Shown: positions 1 through 8,867 of the stretch, piece by piece
How positions within the stretch are numbered: position 1 is the stretch's first letter
How the letters are laid out: every line of letters begins with the position of its first letter
Assembly (NCBI RefSeq): GCF_036492425.1
Contig: NZ_AP025294.1
Location: 1-64,000 of the forward strand
Direction: 5' to 3'
Source: Persicobacter psychrovividus
GTDB lineage: Bacteria; Bacteroidota; Bacteroidia; Cytophagales; Cyclobacteriaceae
Length of the DNA: 64,000 nucleotides
Translations under genes and position numbers: made by a program
Notes under the pieces: generated by a model
Database searches by the model: none
What the model saw: the letters and a program-made list of their open reading frames with translations, nothing else
Told to the model about the DNA's origin: nothing

Positions 1-635
1 ATTCTGCTAACCTCATCTTTACTGATCACTTTAGGCAGTTGATCTGGTTTTATAGGTCGGGAGACATGATAGTACTGTGAATCTCGTTGCTCGATGTGCT
101 CATAATAAAACTTAATGGCATTGATATATTGATTTTGGGTAGAAGCAGCGATATTTTTCTCACGAACCAGTCCAAGAAGAAATTTCTCAATTTCAAGACG
201 TTCAATGTCCTTAGGCTCACAATGTTTAAAGGTGTCAAAAAATAAACTCAGGCAACTCATATACGACCTTGCGGTATTTAAACTGTACCTTAGCCCCTCA
301 AGCCGATTGAGCACTGCTTGCAAAGCGTCAAAATGTGACAGGTGTTTTTGTTCTCGCTCATATCGATTCCTCAGGCCATCAAAAGTATTTGAATTATCAT
401 TTTCACCCTCAAATGCCTTTGCGGCATCCACCCAGGCGATACCCTTGAATTGTCGAAAAACCATTTGCATATGGTATTTACTATGAGGAATGATTACCCA
501 TTTCATGGGTGCAAACCACCGAATATCAGGTAATTGTTTGAGCAACTGTTTTATGCCATATTCATTGGGGTAGATGATGTGGAAATAGGCTTTACCCTCT
601 ACCTGGACTTTATTTAATCGAATCCGCTTGTTCAT
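1..635 (-). CDS. Tyrosine recombinase/integrase, N-terminal part (cut by window edge)
   Basis: The reverse strand from an ATG at 635 stays open for 211 codons to the left edge, so the gene is partial. The protein starts MNKRIRLNKVQ, has a Trp-containing N-terminal segment (RWFAPMKWVIIP), then a SAM-like core-binding region (LEGLRYSLNTARSYMSCLS, ASTQNQYINAIKFYYEH), and reaches the linker LPKVISKDEVSRI. That linker is typical of XerD-like integrases just before the catalytic domain. The catalytic R-K-H-R-H-Y residues lie outside the window and cannot be checked. The family catalyses site-specific strand exchange through a 3'-phosphotyrosine intermediate. It is divergent from the zinc-ribbon gene at 709, with 73 nt between. 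I am confident of the family but not of the role (mobile-element integrase, integron-type integrase or resolvase). Confidence 0.8.
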   Translation of the reverse strand, partial: MNKRIRLNKVQVEGKAYFHIIYPNEYGIKQLLKQLPDIRWFAPMKWVIIPHSKYHMQMVFRQFKGIAWVDAAKAFEGENDNSNTFDGLRNRYEREQKHLSHFDALQAVLNRLEGLRYSLNTARSYMSCLSLFFDTFKHCEPKDIERLEIEKFLLGLVREKNIAASTQNQYINAIKFYYEHIEQRDSQYYHVSRPIKPDQLPKVISKDEVSR

Positions 636-708
636 CTTTTTATTTATCAAACGCTGCAGCGGATATCCTTTGCGGATTATATACGTTTAGAAACGATTAA
701 AAGCGTTT

Positions 709-1131
709 ATGATCAATTTGAATAAAGGTGAGTGCAAGTATTGTCTAAAGGGGTTAACAGCAGGACGGACTGACCGTAAATTTTGTGATGCCAAGTGCCG
801 ATCAGCTTATCATAATAACCGCAGAACGGTAGAATTTGCCATTGAAAATACCCAATTAAAAATCATCAGGCATAATCGCGGGATTTTAAAAAAGTTATCT
901 CCTGAGGGCAAGGGGATTGTCAGAAAGGAAGTCCTCGATGCACATGGTTTCAACTTTGAAGCTTTCAGCCGAATATATATCACCAATCAAAATAAGGTCT
1001 ATTATTTCAGTTTTGAATACGGTTACTCTGCCATATTGGAAGGCCACACGAAAAAAGTAATTATTGTCAAATTTCAGGATTATATGAATAATTACCATTT
1101 TGATCCATGGCGCAAAATCAAGCCAAAATAG
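709..1131 (+). CDS. Small zinc-ribbon protein of unknown function
   Basis: A 140-residue protein whose N-terminus holds CKYC, then 12 residues, then CDAKC, followed by RSAYHN. This is a C-x2-C-x12-C-x3-C arrangement expected to bind one zinc. The remaining ~100 residues are charged, with beta-rich stretches (RIYITNQNKVYYFSFEYGY), and show no enzymatic motif. There is no signal peptide or membrane segment, so it should be cytoplasmic. It is divergently transcribed from the tyrosine recombinase and the two may share a control region at 636-708. Zinc-ribbon proteins next to integrases can be accessory DNA-binding factors, but that is inference. I do not recognise a named family. Confidence 0.7.
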   Translation: MINLNKGECKYCLKGLTAGRTDRKFCDAKCRSAYHNNRRTVEFAIENTQLKIIRHNRGILKKLSPEGKGIVRKEVLDAHGFNFEAFSRIYITNQNKVYYFSFEYGYSAILEGHTKKVIIVKFQDYMNNYHFDPWRKIKPK

Positions 1132-1541
1132 CTAAAATCCGCTATGCCCATTTCTATTGCAGGAGTACACTTGGCATGTTTATAATTGTATCTTTTAACC
1201 ACTTTGGGCCCAAAAGCACCCAATGAATCATAAATTACTCATATACTTGTCCTACAAGGCAAAAGAAAACCTGCTGAAATCAACACACCAAATTTTCTTT
1301 AAGTTTGCACTGAAAGGTTTTCAGGCTGCCTTATCTATTCAACAATTTAGAACATTGGTGCTTTAATAAATGATAAGAAAAGCGGTTTATATAAAATAAG
1401 AAGAAGGGCTATTTTCATCTAACGTTCCAAACCATTTTGGTGATTTGAGAAAAAAAATAGATAACCATTGCAGGTACTTTTATTGTTCATGATGTAAATA
1501 GAGAAATCATAAGTGCACGCCGAACTCCTCATCAGGGCACC
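1132..1541. other. Intergenic stretch, no gene seen
   Basis: 410 nt between the zinc-ribbon gene and the end of batD. No frame reads as protein, and there is no convincing terminator hairpin or promoter. The two flanking genes converge here. Confidence 0.6.
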
Positions 1542-2891
1542 CTACGGATTCACCCACGGAACTTTTCTTCCCCGCTTTGTGACAACATCTTTTCTGGCGG
1601 CTTTCCAAATATTGGCATCAAGGTTCAGCTCCTGTTCATTCCCTTCATAATATTGCGCTATCTTTGATTGCTCGGCATCGATATGCTGATCCTTAATTTT
1701 TTGATTGAGGCATTCAATCGTCGGCATTTCAATCGGTAATTTTGTGAGCCATAGGTAAAGCTTGTTGATTTTCAGGTTTGGATCGTTGGATTTTAATGCG
1801 CTCATAAATTGATGAAAATAATATGGCTCCGTATTTTTGTACAAAGACCAATATTCAACATACCTTGCTTTCAGTGGGTGGTAAAACTTATTCAACAAAA
1901 GCAATACCAGACATAACAGCAATGAAATAACAATCAGTTGTTTTATGGTCAGTCCTAAAAAATGCCACGCTGCTTTTTGCTCTTGCTGTCCCATGGACTG
2001 TTTTTGTGCATTTTCGAGCGAATCAATTGTTGTGGTGAGCATCCCGAGGTTTGGATTAGGCGCAACCGTGAATCGTTTTTCTTTCAACGTTTTCTTAAAC
2101 AGTTTCTTTCGAACGGGATCAAACCAATTGACCGTTATCGAGGGAATAATGACCTCCCCTTCTTTTTCAAAAAGGTACTGCACCTGCTCCGTTCTCATAC
2201 CACCGAAGGAGCGCTTACCTTTTTGATTATTCGTAACCGCTCGCTGAGGGTAGATTCTTAAATTATTGACCCCCAAAAAATCCACGGCGGGAATCATTTC
2301 CGCCACAGTACCTGAAACGCTGATCGTTATTTTACGCTGTATGACGTCCCCTACTTTCACTTGATTCCCTTGCACATTCCAGAACTCCCGAACATCTGTC
2401 GAATTGGCAACCATCCATTGTTTTCTCTCTACATTTGCAGGTGGGTTGCGCACAGTGACTGTTTTAGGCTTAGTTTTTAATCGATGCTTTTTACCCTTGA
2501 AATCTCCTTTGGCAGGGGACTCCACGGTAATATCCAGCGCAGGGAAAATCAACGGCCCTGCTTTGTGGGGAATCACATTATAGATCAGTTTTACGCCAAC
2601 ATAAGTTTGTCCGTCTTTTGTAAAAGAGGTGTTTTCTGGCCTGAAGTAGATGCTGTAGGCTCCTTCAACCTTGATATTGCCAGGATCTATTCCCCGAGTA
2701 AACCAAGTAGAGGTATAAACTGCAATGGTCACCTGGAAAGGCTCTCCAACAAAAATTGTCGACTTATTTACCTGCACATCACTCCAAAGTGCCTGCCCCA
2801 TGGACCGATCTGGAAACACCAGCATGCTCAATAATACCATCAATAAGCCGACCTGCAGGGACGGCAATAGCTTACCATATCGAATCATCAT
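1542..2891 (-). CDS. batD: BatD-like membrane protein
   Basis: 449 residues. An N-terminal signal/membrane segment (VGLLMVLLSMLVF) is followed by beta-sandwich, Ig-like repeats in the BatD style: VNKSTIFVGEPFQVTI near residue 41, and a second repeat around WNVQGNQVKVGDVIQRKITI. One transmembrane helix lies near residues 318-335 (LIVISLLLCLVLLLLNKF), with a cytosolic tail of about 110 residues. BatD proteins are periplasm-facing partners of the BatA/BatB von Willebrand proteins and MoxR ATPases; their molecular role is poorly defined. It is the last gene of the minus-strand operon, and its start overlaps the end of the BatB/C gene by 20 nt, suggesting translational coupling. Confidence 0.8.
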   Translation of the reverse strand: MMIRYGKLLPSLQVGLLMVLLSMLVFPDRSMGQALWSDVQVNKSTIFVGEPFQVTIAVYTSTWFTRGIDPGNIKVEGAYSIYFRPENTSFTKDGQTYVGVKLIYNVIPHKAGPLIFPALDITVESPAKGDFKGKKHRLKTKPKTVTVRNPPANVERKQWMVANSTDVREFWNVQGNQVKVGDVIQRKITISVSGTVAEMIPAVDFLGVNNLRIYPQRAVTNNQKGKRSFGGMRTEQVQYLFEKEGEVIIPSITVNWFDPVRKKLFKKTLKEKRFTVAPNPNLGMLTTTIDSLENAQKQSMGQQEQKAAWHFLGLTIKQLIVISLLLCLVLLLLNKFYHPLKARYVEYWSLYKNTEPYYFHQFMSALKSNDPNLKINKLYLWLTKLPIEMPTIECLNQKIKDQHIDAEQSKIAQYYEGNEQELNLDANIWKAARKDVVTKRGRKVPWVNP

Positions 2892-4599
2892 CGGCGGATT
2901 TATTTTTATATTTCTTAAACTGCATTCTGAACTTTTTCTTCAGAAAATTGGCGGGGTCATCATCCACCTTCTGGAGCATAACCTTTGCATTATCAGGCGC
3001 TTGGTCTTCTGCCTGAAAATCATCTGGCACTTCATCCAATTCTTTCGCTTTGCGGGTATCAGTTCCCACCGTTTCTTCAAGGCGTTCCTTTTTCATATCC
3101 TCCTTCTTGGCCTCCTGACCACCGCCACCAAGATCTTCCATACTATCATTTTGCTTATTTTTGGCACGTTCCGTTTCGGAAACCTCCGTGGCACTGTCCA
3201 AATTTACAGCCCGTTCAGATTGCATCAGGTACTGATCAAGCATTTGCTCATAATATTGTGCAGGAGCAAAAGAAGAATCATTTTCTGCCACCTGCTGAAA
3301 TAAAATCTGCGCCGAAAGCGAGTCGCCATTCTTCAAATAGGAAAGCGCCAGATTGTACTGTCCCATGGTGGAAGTATCCTGCTGAAAAGCAGCAATAGCC
3401 CGTTCATAATCCCCACCCTTAAAGTAGGCAATTCCTTTTCTGATGGGCTCCTCATATAGTTTTGCCGCACCTTCATAGTCCCCTTTCGCAATCCGCTTTT
3501 GTGCCTGATAATCCCGAGTAAGCCATAAGTCTCTGAACTGAAAGTCTGGTTTGGACTGACAACCCATCAGCAATAATACAGGCAGGCTGTAGAGCACCCA
3601 GCCCTTTCTGAACCAAAAAAGAAGCAAAAATGCCGCAGGGACAAGCAAGGGCAAACCTGCGTCTTGCCAGTCGTCCTTCGTCTGAGGCTCGTCCTTGTAT
3701 TTTAAATGTGTTCGGACTGCTTTCGCTATTTTTTCTATATCACTGTTGTCAAGGGTTGGCTGTACCACTTCAATATTTTTCACCCCCGATAATTGCTGTA
3801 ACCACTGTTGCTGCAATGCAGACCTGACAGGCTCACCCGCCTGATCGCGAAATACATCCCGACCCATTGGTTGAGGGATTTCACTTCCCTGAGTGGTGGC
3901 GACAGGAAAAACAATCAAACGATGATCATGACTGAGCACATATTGCTGAAGCTGATTTACCTGCGGCTCGGCAATCTCATCCGTCATCAGTAAAATTGTT
4001 GATTTCAAGGGCTGAGTTTGCAAAAGGCTATCCACCTGCTGTAATCCACGGTTCAAATCAGAGCCCTGCAATGGCATAATTGTCGGTTTGATGCCTTCGA
4101 GGTGCAAGTCAATAATGCGATAATCCTCACTCAAAGGGACGATAGTATGCGCCGTTCCCGCATAGCCGATCAAGGCGGTTTGTGCCCTGACATCAAGGTC
4201 AAGTAGGTCCTGAATCTTAAATTTTGCCCACTGTAACCGATTGGGTTGAAAATCATTGGCTATCATGCTCTGCGATAGGTCAAGCAGAATAATAAAGGGA
4301 CTTTCGAGTTGTTTATCAGGCAGGTTGATCTTCTTCCAGGCAGGGCCTGAAAGTGCCAAAATCATCAGTGTACCTAAAAGCCCCATCAACATATTCATGA
4401 GGAATTTACTCTTCTGGCTCCCCTTCAAAATCACATAAGGTCGTAAATGAGGAGCGATAACTTTCTGCCATTTTTCCTTTCTGGCGACTGTCAGCAATCC
4501 AAAAATAACGGTCAGCAACAAGGGAACAATCAGCCACAGCAATTGCGGTCTGAGAAAATGAAAAGCTTGCCAATTAACGGGAAATAAATGCTGATACAT
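2872..4599 (-). CDS. BatB/BatC fusion: VWA domain plus TPR protein
   Basis: 575 residues. Two N-terminal membrane helices (LLWLIVPLLLTVIFGLLTV and MNMLMGLLGTLMILALSG) precede a von Willebrand A domain at about residues 100-275. Its MIDAS motif is DLSQS (in FIILLDLSQSM) and it has a later LLMTDE strand. Another membrane stretch (LPLLVPAAFLLLFWF, VLYSLPVLLLMGC) is followed by TPR-type helices at about 370-460 (GDYEGAAKLYEE, GDYERAIAAFQQ, YNLALSYLKNGDSLSAQILF) and a highly charged C-terminal tail. Separate BatB (VWA) and BatC (TPR) proteins are common in Bacteroidota; here they form one polypeptide. It lies between batA (10-nt gap) and batD (20-nt overlap). The metal-binding VWA domain probably mediates protein contacts in a membrane complex with BatA. 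Confidence 0.82.
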   Translation of the reverse strand: MYQHLFPVNWQAFHFLRPQLLWLIVPLLLTVIFGLLTVARKEKWQKVIAPHLRPYVILKGSQKSKFLMNMLMGLLGTLMILALSGPAWKKINLPDKQLESPFIILLDLSQSMIANDFQPNRLQWAKFKIQDLLDLDVRAQTALIGYAGTAHTIVPLSEDYRIIDLHLEGIKPTIMPLQGSDLNRGLQQVDSLLQTQPLKSTILLMTDEIAEPQVNQLQQYVLSHDHRLIVFPVATTQGSEIPQPMGRDVFRDQAGEPVRSALQQQWLQQLSGVKNIEVVQPTLDNSDIEKIAKAVRTHLKYKDEPQTKDDWQDAGLPLLVPAAFLLLFWFRKGWVLYSLPVLLLMGCQSKPDFQFRDLWLTRDYQAQKRIAKGDYEGAAKLYEEPIRKGIAYFKGGDYERAIAAFQQDTSTMGQYNLALSYLKNGDSLSAQILFQQVAENDSSFAPAQYYEQMLDQYLMQSERAVNLDSATEVSETERAKNKQNDSMEDLGGGGQEAKKEDMKKERLEETVGTDTRKAKELDEVPDDFQAEDQAPDNAKVMLQKVDDDPANFLKKKFRMQFKKYKNKSADDDSIW

Positions 4600-4608
4600 G
4601 GCTGAAGA

Positions 4609-5598
4609 TTAATTTTTAAATGAGCGAATGAAGTTGCTGACACTGATCGTCAATGTGGTGAGCAACAGCATCCCAAAGGCTATTCCGAGCGGATAAGGGT
4701 ACAAAAGCGTTACAGGTTTATACTCCTCTTCCTCGTACTCAATGGGTTCGAGTTGGTCGAGCTGCTCATAGATTTGTACCAGCCTTTCCCGATCCTGCGC
4801 AAGAAAATATTCACCCGCGGACATTTCAGCGATTTCCTTCAGCGTTTTTTCATCAAGATCACCACTTTTATCCCCAGGGGTACCAATTCCGATGGTGTAA
4901 ATGGTAATGCTGTCCTTTTGTGCAATATCGGCAGCGTCCAAAGGTAGGATGTCAGTGCCATCGTCTACGCCATCGGTGAGTAAAAGCATTACTTTGGAAT
5001 CAATGGAATCGTTTTCAAACATATTGACTCCTTTCATAATACCCTTTCCAATACGTGTCATTTGTCCTGCAAAACCGACTTCGGTATCCTCCAACAAATT
5101 TTCAACCGCTTTCAGGTCTGCGGTAAATGGCGCCTGAATGTAGGCATTGGAAGCGAAGAAAATAAGACCTACACGATCTCCAGCCCGTTTCTGAATAAAC
5201 TGATGCATTACCTGTTTCACCGCCTCCCATCGGGTAACTTTCTTTCCCTCAATTTCCCAGTCTTTTTGTGCCATACTGAAAGAAATATCAATGAGGATCA
5301 AAAAATTACGGCTGTTTTTCACTTTCATTTCAGGCTTGCCGATTAACTGGGGTGAAGCCATGGCGACCAATAGCAAAACCCAACAGCAAAACAAGGGAAC
5401 CCACCGGAAGATGGATCGTTTTCTGATATCCGATGCCGATCGTTTTCGCTCGCCAGTATATTGTAGCGCATGCTCGAAAATCGGGTATTTTATAGCCGCA
5501 CTTTTAGTTCTGAACGCAGGGGTAAACCAATAAACCAACAAAGGTAATGGCAACAATATAAATATCCAGGGGAAGGCGAATTCAAAATTTTCTGGCAT
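4609..5598 (-). CDS. batA: BatA-like von Willebrand A domain membrane protein
   Basis: I take the start at 5598 (MPENFEFAFPWIFILL), eight codons inside the longest frame, giving 329 residues. This cuts the overlap with the upstream gene to 17 nt. An N-terminal helix (FPWIFILLPLPLLVYWF) and a second helix (RWVPLFCCWVLLLVAMASP) precede a VWA domain with an intact MIDAS: DISFS in FLILIDISFSM, Thr in AGQMTRIG, and Asp in LLLTDGVDDGTD. A C-terminal helix (LGIAFGMLLLTTLTISVSNF) closes the protein. This helix-VWA-helix layout is that of BatA. Bat proteins were first linked to aerotolerance in Bacteroides, but a general chaperone or assembly role with MoxR is equally plausible. Confidence 0.85.
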   Translation of the reverse strand: MPENFEFAFPWIFILLPLPLLVYWFTPAFRTKSAAIKYPIFEHALQYTGERKRSASDIRKRSIFRWVPLFCCWVLLLVAMASPQLIGKPEMKVKNSRNFLILIDISFSMAQKDWEIEGKKVTRWEAVKQVMHQFIQKRAGDRVGLIFFASNAYIQAPFTADLKAVENLLEDTEVGFAGQMTRIGKGIMKGVNMFENDSIDSKVMLLLTDGVDDGTDILPLDAADIAQKDSITIYTIGIGTPGDKSGDLDEKTLKEIAEMSAGEYFLAQDRERLVQIYEQLDQLEPIEYEEEEYKPVTLLYPYPLGIAFGMLLLTTLTISVSNFIRSFKN

Positions 5599-6067
5599 GA
5601 GTCTTAATCCATTTTTTAGCATTATCGATGATTTGTGCTTTCATCTGCTGATCGGGTGGTTTGTTCTGATATACCTGCTTGGCAATCTCTTTTTCAAACT
5701 TTACAAATTGTACTTCTTTGCCTGTCGATTCCAGAAAATCAAGCCAGGCTCGCCCTTGCAATGACGCAACCTCCTTGCGCCCAAAGACATTGATCGCCAC
5801 TGACTTAAGTGTTACCAGCCAAAGATCGAGCGTTTGTTTTTCCTCAGGAAGCCGTTCAAGTGCAGCAATGGCCACCTGCCGATATCGATTAATTACATAG
5901 CGATGTATTCGATAAGCGAGCCAGCTTAACAGCAGCATTAACAATATTGCAGCAAGGATTTTCCAGCCGATGGTATCAAAGGAAAAGGCCACCATAGGAG
6001 GCTCGTAAAGCCCATGCACTTGCGGCGATGAAGCACCTGTTTTTTGAAGAATATCCGCCATCATCAC
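5582..6067 (-). CDS. DUF4381-type membrane protein of the MoxR/Bat operon
   Basis: 161 residues. There is one strong membrane helix at about 33-52 (WKILAAILLMLLLSWLAYRI) followed by a basic, helical cytosolic domain (RYRQVAIAALERLPEEKQTL, LQGRAWLDFLESTGKEVQF). The size, the single helix with the ALERL segment, and the position between DUF58 and BatA match DUF4381 proteins of MoxR operons. No catalytic motif is visible. The start lies one nucleotide from the end of the DUF58 gene, and three consecutive Met codons (6067, 6064, 6061) make the exact start uncertain. It is probably a structural partner of the membrane VWA complex. Confidence 0.75.
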   Translation of the reverse strand: MMMADILQKTGASSPQVHGLYEPPMVAFSFDTIGWKILAAILLMLLLSWLAYRIHRYVINRYRQVAIAALERLPEEKQTLDLWLVTLKSVAINVFGRKEVASLQGRAWLDFLESTGKEVQFVKFEKEIAKQVYQNKPPDQQMKAQIIDNAKKWIKTHARKF

Positions 6068-7000
6068 CTATTTTTTAATGACCTGATCCTGAATCTGAGC
6101 CTGAATTGTATCAACAGTATTGAAAGTGAGCAAGGGGATTTTAAACTTCCGCAACTGCGCTTTAAAATTCAGCACCCCTTCATCGTAACCATTTGTAAAG
6201 GCGTGTTGAAATGCTGATTTCGACCCCTTCACTGTCAGTTGATTTACCCCATCAGAAACAACAAAATTCGTATTCGGGATATCGCGCTCAAGGGGATCCA
6301 TCACTTTTGCCACCATCAGATCATTATGCTGACTCAACTGCGCAATTACCTTGAGCACATTGGGGTTATAGCGATGAAAATCACTGATGACCACCACCAG
6401 AAAATCGTGGGTGACCACATTTTTTATACGGGCAAAAGTTTCTGAAAGAAGGGTTTCATACCGGCTGCCATCGGCAAATTTCAGCTCATGATTTCGCTTT
6501 TCAATCGATTTGAGCAATCGCAGCACATTCTTTTTCCCGCGACGTGGGGCGATAAAATCAATCCCCTGATCTCCGAAAATAACTCCCCCGACACTATCCC
6601 CCTCCTGCGCCACCCGAAAGGCAGACAGGGCCGCCAACTCGGCAGCAACAACTGCTTTGGTTCTTTTTTCTGAACCAAAAAACATGGCCGAAGACTGATC
6701 CACAACCAACAAACAGGGCTTTTCCTTTTCCTCGGTAAATTCCCGTGTATGGGTACGCTGCGTGCGGGCAGTAACTTTCCAGTCTATATTTCGGATATCA
6801 TCGCCTTTCACATACTTCCTGACCTCTTCGAAGTCCAGCCCTCTGCCTCGGGATCTTGAGGTATGTTTGCCCCCAAACAGGGAATTTACTTTATGCTTCT
6901 GATTATTAAAACTGAAGCTTTTGGCCAACGCTTCCATCAAATACATTTCCCTGACTGAAGTAAAAACATCCTTCGGGTAATCTTCGCGTGTTGTACTCAT
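6068..7000 (-). CDS. DUF58 domain protein
   Basis: I prefer the ATG at 7000 (MSTTREDYPKDVFTSVREM, 310 residues) because the longer frame would start inside the MoxR gene. The hallmark DUF58 segment is present: GRGLDFEEVRKYVKGDD followed by IRNIDWKVTARTQ. It then enters a VWA-like fold with CLLVVDQSSAMFFG (DxSxA, an incomplete MIDAS) and FLVVVISDFH. DUF58 proteins are cytosolic or membrane-associated and are almost always coded next to MoxR ATPases, whose substrates or adaptors they may be. The gene lies 10 nt behind moxR and 1 nt ahead of the DUF4381 gene, well inside the operon. Confidence 0.85.
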   Translation of the reverse strand: MSTTREDYPKDVFTSVREMYLMEALAKSFSFNNQKHKVNSLFGGKHTSRSRGRGLDFEEVRKYVKGDDIRNIDWKVTARTQRTHTREFTEEKEKPCLLVVDQSSAMFFGSEKRTKAVVAAELAALSAFRVAQEGDSVGGVIFGDQGIDFIAPRRGKKNVLRLLKSIEKRNHELKFADGSRYETLLSETFARIKNVVTHDFLVVVISDFHRYNPNVLKVIAQLSQHNDLMVAKVMDPLERDIPNTNFVVSDGVNQLTVKGSKSAFQHAFTNGYDEGVLNFKAQLRKFKIPLLTFNTVDTIQAQIQDQVIKK

Positions 7001-7010
7001 ATCCTTGACT

Positions 7011-7982
7011 TTAACTGATGACTGCCACCTGTTTGGCAATCATTTCCAACACCTGATCGCAGGTAATCCCATCGGCATTGGCTTCATAACTCAGGATTAA
7101 CCGATGCCGCAAGCAATCATTGAGCACCCCTCTGATGTCATCAGGCGTCACGTGATTTCGCTCATTCATCCATGCGTGTGTTCTCGCACATCGGTCGAGT
7201 GCAATACTCCCTCTTGGACTGGCACCAAAATCGATATAACGGGCAAGCTGCTGATCGTACTTTTCTGGCCGACGCGTTGCGGAAATCAGATCGACAATAT
7301 AGCGCTCCATGGCAGGGGCAATTTCTACCCTGCTGATTTCCTCTCGGGCGCTGAAAATAACTTCCTGTGGGATTTTCTCTGTGGCAGGTGCTGTTGAATC
7401 GGCTTTTTTTTGTTCATTTCTGTTGAGTCTGATGATCTTCAGTTCAGATTCATCATCGGGATAATCCAATAAAACGTGCATCAGGAAACGGTCCATTTGT
7501 GCCTCTGGCAAGGGGTAGGTTCCCTCCTGTTCCACAGGGTTTTGGGTGGCCATCACCATAAATAAAGGGTTCATTTTGTATGTTTTCCCCGCCACAGAAA
7601 CCTGCCGCTCCTCCATGGCTTCAAGCAAAGCGGATTGCACCTTGGCTGGGGCACGGTTTATTTCATCTGCCAAAATCATATTATTGAATAATGGCCCTTG
7701 CTGAAAGACAAACTTTTGTTCGTTATCTGGCTGGTAAATCTCTGTTCCCGTAATATCGGACGGTAGTAAGTCGGGGGTAAACTGAATCCTGCTCAGGCCA
7801 CAATCAAGTTCCTGCGCCAGGGTTTTTATAGCCCGCGTTTTCGCCAACCCAGGTAAACCTTCAAGCAGGAGATTTCCCTCAGAAAGCAACACCAGGATCA
7901 ATCTGTTCACCAAAGCTTCCTGTCCAACAATCGACTGATTCATTTTATCGGCAAGCTGATTTATCGAGTTTATAGTCGTCAT
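7011..7982 (-). CDS. MoxR-family AAA+ ATPase
   Basis: 323 residues with a full AAA+ core. Walker A is GLPGLAKTR at about 44-52, Walker B is MILADEINRAP at about 111, and the ALLEAMEERQVS segment and sensor 1 region (MATQNPVEQEGTYPLPEAQ) match MoxR closely. The C-terminal lid carries ASPRGSIALDRCARTHAW. MoxR proteins are chaperone-like ATPases that act on metal-binding or VWA-containing partners. Here the neighbours are DUF58 and two VWA proteins, the standard set. It sits 2 nt behind the outer-membrane protein gene, and the shared direction and spacing from 7985 to 1542 support one operon. Confidence 0.92.
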   Translation of the reverse strand: MTTINSINQLADKMNQSIVGQEALVNRLILVLLSEGNLLLEGLPGLAKTRAIKTLAQELDCGLSRIQFTPDLLPSDITGTEIYQPDNEQKFVFQQGPLFNNMILADEINRAPAKVQSALLEAMEERQVSVAGKTYKMNPLFMVMATQNPVEQEGTYPLPEAQMDRFLMHVLLDYPDDESELKIIRLNRNEQKKADSTAPATEKIPQEVIFSAREEISRVEIAPAMERYIVDLISATRRPEKYDQQLARYIDFGASPRGSIALDRCARTHAWMNERNHVTPDDIRGVLNDCLRHRLILSYEANADGITCDQVLEMIAKQVAVIS

Positions 7983-7984
7983 GA

Positions 7985-8782
7985 TTATTTTACAAATTGA
8001 AGGTTGATTCCCGTAAATATTTGTAGCTGAGGCTGCACTCCCGCGGATAGCATACTGTACTGCGGTTCAATAAATAAATTGAACACCGTATTGCCCAGCG
8101 TTACCACTTTTCCAATCCCCAAACCGATCGGTACACTGTATGCTGCTTCATTAAAATTAAAAAACCAGATCGGTGCCCCACGCAGATAAGCCCCTTTACC
8201 TAATTGCCAGAAATAAAATGGCTGAACAGCGCCTCCGTTGGTGTCTTGCCGTTCAGCATTTCCCGCCACAGAAGCCTGATAGGTGATCAGGCCTCCAAAC
8301 TGAAAAACCGGTGACTTGGCCACGAAAGCTACCAGGGCAAAACCTGCCTGCACCTTCTCAGTACCCAAAGTGGGATCTGTGGCCGTGGGCAATGTAATAT
8401 TGGGGCCAATACCTACGGTGGCTGTGGGTGAAGAAACAAAATTATAAGCCATGAATGCATTCAGGTCTCCGAGACCACTGACCGTCGATTGAGTCCCATC
8501 GGCTTGTTTTGTATTGATGGTCGTTAATGGCGCAGACACCCTGAAGATGGTTTTGCCATCGAAGAAAGGGGTAGCAAACCGTACCCAAGTATTGTTCAGG
8601 TAAGTTCCTGAGGGCGAATTGGTAAGCACAGGACTGAAATAATTCTGGAAATTCAGCGCCGTCATATTTGCCAATGGGTTATTGGCCTGTGCATTGTTAT
8701 CCCCTTCCTGAGCAATTGCGGCATGAAAAGTCAGTAGAAAGCAGAAGAAAGCCACTACTAATTTCAGTCGGTTCAGAAACAT
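7985..8782 (-). CDS. Outer-membrane beta-barrel-like protein of unknown substrate
   Basis: 265 residues with a clear signal peptide (LKLVVAFFCFLLTFHAAIAQ). The mature part is rich in alternating hydrophobic strands and Gly/Asn turns (ATVGIGPNITLPTATDP, VFQFGGLITYQASVAG, IFTGINLQFVK) and ends in a hydrophobic beta strand, as outer-membrane barrels do. No enzymatic motif is visible. It resembles the MetA/phenol-degradation 'transporter' type of small barrel, but that assignment is weak. It lies between the sulfatase and moxR, with an 85-nt gap and a hairpin on the sulfatase side. Confidence 0.6.
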   Translation of the reverse strand: MFLNRLKLVVAFFCFLLTFHAAIAQEGDNNAQANNPLANMTALNFQNYFSPVLTNSPSGTYLNNTWVRFATPFFDGKTIFRVSAPLTTINTKQADGTQSTVSGLGDLNAFMAYNFVSSPTATVGIGPNITLPTATDPTLGTEKVQAGFALVAFVAKSPVFQFGGLITYQASVAGNAERQDTNGGAVQPFYFWQLGKGAYLRGAPIWFFNFNEAAYSVPIGLGIGKVVTLGNTVFNLFIEPQYSMLSAGVQPQLQIFTGINLQFVK

Positions 8783-8817
8783 ATCGATTTCACTTTGATA
8801 AAGATTGATTGGAAAAG

Positions 8818-8853
8818 AAAGAGGAGCAATTTCTGGAAAACAGCCCCTCTTCT
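8818..8853 (-). terminator. Hairpin between sulfatase and outer-membrane protein genes
   Basis: Inverted repeat AAAGAGGAGC (8818-8827) with GCCCCTCTT (8843-8851), one mismatch, loop of about 15 nt. On the minus strand it is followed by a pyrimidine-rich tract. It lies 15 nt behind the sulfatase stop and may attenuate readthrough into the MoxR/Bat operon. Confidence 0.45.
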
Positions 8854-8867
8854 TTGGTCATCAAGGA

